Below, in pieces: positions 61,911-64,000 of a stretch of 64,000 nt of DNA. The stretch comes from Omphiscola glabra. Its lineage: Eukaryota > Mollusca > Gastropoda > Lymnaeidae. Position 1 is the first letter of the stretch, and each line of letters starts with the position of its first letter. The notes beneath the pieces are model-generated. The model was not told where the DNA came from, ran no database searches, and saw only the letters and a program-made list of their open reading frames with translations. Both the position numbers and the translations under genes were made by a program. The stretch lies in assembly GCA_964017045.1 (NCBI GenBank), contig OZ024794.1, positions 37,168,210-37,232,209 of the forward strand, in the 5' to 3' direction.

Positions 61911-64000
61911 GCCAGGGATATTCAACCTTTTTTGACAGAGTACCACTTTCTAAAAACACGACAATCTAAGTACCACTTTCCGAACAACGGAGACGTTTTT
62001 CGTGCAATTCAATGTAAATATCGATAAATGCGAATATTGAAGGGTTAAACAAATCTTGATTGTAAGAAAAAACACATTATCCGTGCTGTTATAATTAAAT
62101 ATACTCGTGTTTATTTGCCATAAATTGATAAAATGACGTCCGTATTGTTTCTCTCGTTTATGTTTAAGACACAATCATGAACGCAAAGTAGCAACAATCA
62201 AACAGTACTCACCCATATTAATGCGACACTTGCGCTTGCATCTTTGACATGATCTTTGCGATCCGTGGAGAAAGGGAGCTGACTGACACGATCAAATCTT
62301 CTTTCAGTTGTAGGCGGTTCCTTTGTTTAGTTTTTATGACTGTCATCGATCAGAAAGCCTTTTCACAAAGATACGTGGAGCCAAATGGGATAAGAGCAGT
62401 GATTGCTTTGTTGGCGACATCGGGGTATGTCCTTTTAACTTCACACCAAAATTGAGATAAGGATTTCTCCTTAAACGTATCCTGAAAACTGCGATCTGAA
62501 GACATGTCTATCAGTATTTCTTGCTGAAGGACTGGTAGGTTTGATTGCATAATATTATCCATTTTGAAAGGAGACATAACCCTTGGTCCTTTGTCAGGAA
62601 AGGAAAGTATGATGAGAAATCGATGTAAAGCTACTGTAGGTGGGCCTTAACAACATTCTGTATCTCTTGCATGCTAGAAATGGAATTCATTGCAAGAAAT
62701 TCAGCCAAGTTTAAAAACATTTCCAGACTTCCACTTTCAACTCGATTCAGCCAAAATGATATTTTCTTGAGAAATGCTGTTATTTTGTCTTCCATTGTAA
62801 AAATATTGCGGTCATAGCCCTGGAGAGATATGTTCAGTTCATTTAACTTCTTAATTATGCCTGCAAGGTATGCGAGACGGCAAACCCACGAATGATCTTC
62901 AAACTTTGCCGCCAGCGAGAACGAATCTTTGAGGAATATGTACACTTCATTGCGAAGCTCAAAAAGTCTCATATGAACGTTTCCTCTTGACATCCATCTG
63001 ACTTCCGTATGAAAAAACAATGCCGTATGCTCAGTCCAAATCTTGACATAACTTGCGAAACAGCCTTGAATTAAGTGGTCGGCTTTTAATGTGGTTGACA
63101 ATCTTGCCAGCTTCGTTGAGAGTGCTGTGCAAAATCTCACTCATTTTCTTGGATGACAGCGCCTGCCCATGTAGAATGCAGTGCGTTGAAATTATCAAGT
63201 TGTTTTTCTGTTTGGCTCTAGCAATGAATCGCGCAGTTCTTCCCGTCATAGCCGCCCCACCATCAGAACAAATGGCAACGCACCAACTCCAGGGGATAGT
63301 ATTTTCACGAAAAAAATTGTCAATGACTTTAAAAATGTCTTCTCCAGTCGTTCTCTCAGGTAACGACCGACAAAGCAAAATGTGTTCGATGATGTTACCA
63401 GAATCTGCAACACGATATGAAAAACACTAGCTGGGCTTCACTAGCAACATCAGTGCTCTCATCTAATTGTAATGCAAATTCCTTGGCACTAGCAATTTTC
63501 TCCAGGACTTGTTATATCAGTTCGTCGGCCATGTCGAAAATTCTTCTTTGTACCGTGTTATCGGAGCACGGTAGGTTCTTCAAGGCGCTAGCCATTTTGT
63601 CATCGAACATAATGGCTGCAAGTTCTATTGCCGAAGAAATCACCAGTATTTCTACGATGGTATGGGGCTTATTTTGCTTCGCCGCAAGTAAGGACAAAGT
63701 GAATGACGCTTGCAAACATTTATCAGATACACTTGTTGATTTTCTGAAAGCAACTTGCCGCTTCAAAAAAGTCTTCTCTTTTTTTTTGGAAAATATGCCA
63801 GCGATTTTCCAAGATGTTCCTTGTGCTTTGTGTTCAAATGCCTCTGAAGATGAGCAGGATTTTCATACAGACCACGCAAACAGGTTGTTGTTGTCCTTCG
63901 TTATCGATGAAGTGAAAACCCCATTGCAAGTAGTCCTCACTGCATTTGCGATTACATCGTGTCGTCTTTGGTTTTTTGTTAGGTTGTCCCATCGGCGCAC
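61911..64000 (-). mobile_element. hAT transposase gene, ZBED5/FAM200-like, runs off the window
   Basis: The right-to-left order on the - strand is: 63766-63512 (MKRQVAFRKSTSVSDKCLQA, FDMADELI), 63378-63031 (VAICSDGGAAMTGRTARFIA, STHCILHGQALSSKKM), 63140-62631 (HTEVRWMSRGNVHMRLFELR, EDKITAFLKKISFWLNRVE), 62577-62350 (FWCEVKRTYPDVANKAI...GSTYLCEKAF), then a stop codon and the continuing hATC block (MTVIKTKQRNRLQLKEDL) to about 62200. This is the ZBED5/SCAND3-like hAT transposase order with the RW motif and the C-terminal dimerisation domain. Frameshifts and at least one nonsense codon break it. The element end, CAGGGATATTCAACC at 61911, is the 3' terminus; the other end and the BED finger lie beyond 64000. 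Confidence 0.85.

Overview
This is an intron-rich, AT-rich, repeat-laden eukaryotic nuclear sequence with no prokaryotic features. It most likely comes from a gastropod mollusc, plausibly a freshwater pulmonate. The host genes are animal genes: a secernin, a PTF/Fer-type bHLH factor and a Ly6/three-finger protein. The transposon mixture (RTE-like and L2/CR1-like LINEs, Penelope-like remnants, Helitron, several hAT families, Ty3-type gag) fits snail genomes. Two 196-bp copies of a hAT element match my recollection of the SPIN (Space Invader) non-autonomous family, which has been reported from tetrapods, a triatomine bug and the pond snail Lymnaea. The species call is inference; no search was run.

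Layout. Bases 1-2056 are AT-rich flank with one SPIN copy. Bases 2062-7508 are a complete five-exon secernin gene on the + strand (416 codons plus stop, all splice phases consistent), with an RTE fragment and an L2-like LINE in intron 1. Bases 7.5-22.4 kb are gene-poor: a Penelope-type repeat, a tandem dimer of an unclassified element built on a 17-bp GGGATCCC minisatellite, a second L2-like LINE, a decayed Helitron Rep/helicase on the - strand, and an RTE remnant. Bases 22492-30218 are a bHLH transcription factor gene on the - strand (three exons found, including a 116-nt first coding exon). Its introns hold a nested MITE, tandem repeats and the second SPIN copy.

Bases 31-52 kb again hold no host gene that I can support. 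They contain a ~290-bp fold-back element, a hAT MITE with an exact 8-bp target duplication, a solo LTR with TATA box and polyadenylation signal, a further copy of the minisatellite element, three more LINE remnants, a ZMYM1/DUF4371-type hAT remnant and Penelope-type repeats. Bases 52325-55976 hold two exons of a ten-cysteine GPI-anchored Ly6-like protein on the + strand; its intron carries a 1502-bp hAT element with an exact target duplication. The right end (60.0-64.0 kb) is a stack of a Penelope RT fragment, a Ty3-type gag/protease remnant, and a hAT transposase that appears to be inserted into the gag element's 5' side and runs off the window.

The three host genes are unrelated and do not form a functional unit. 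The observations most worth following are the SPIN copies (horizontal transfer), a secernin that lacks the family's nucleophilic cysteine, and the modular minisatellite element with its dimeric copy and variable array length.
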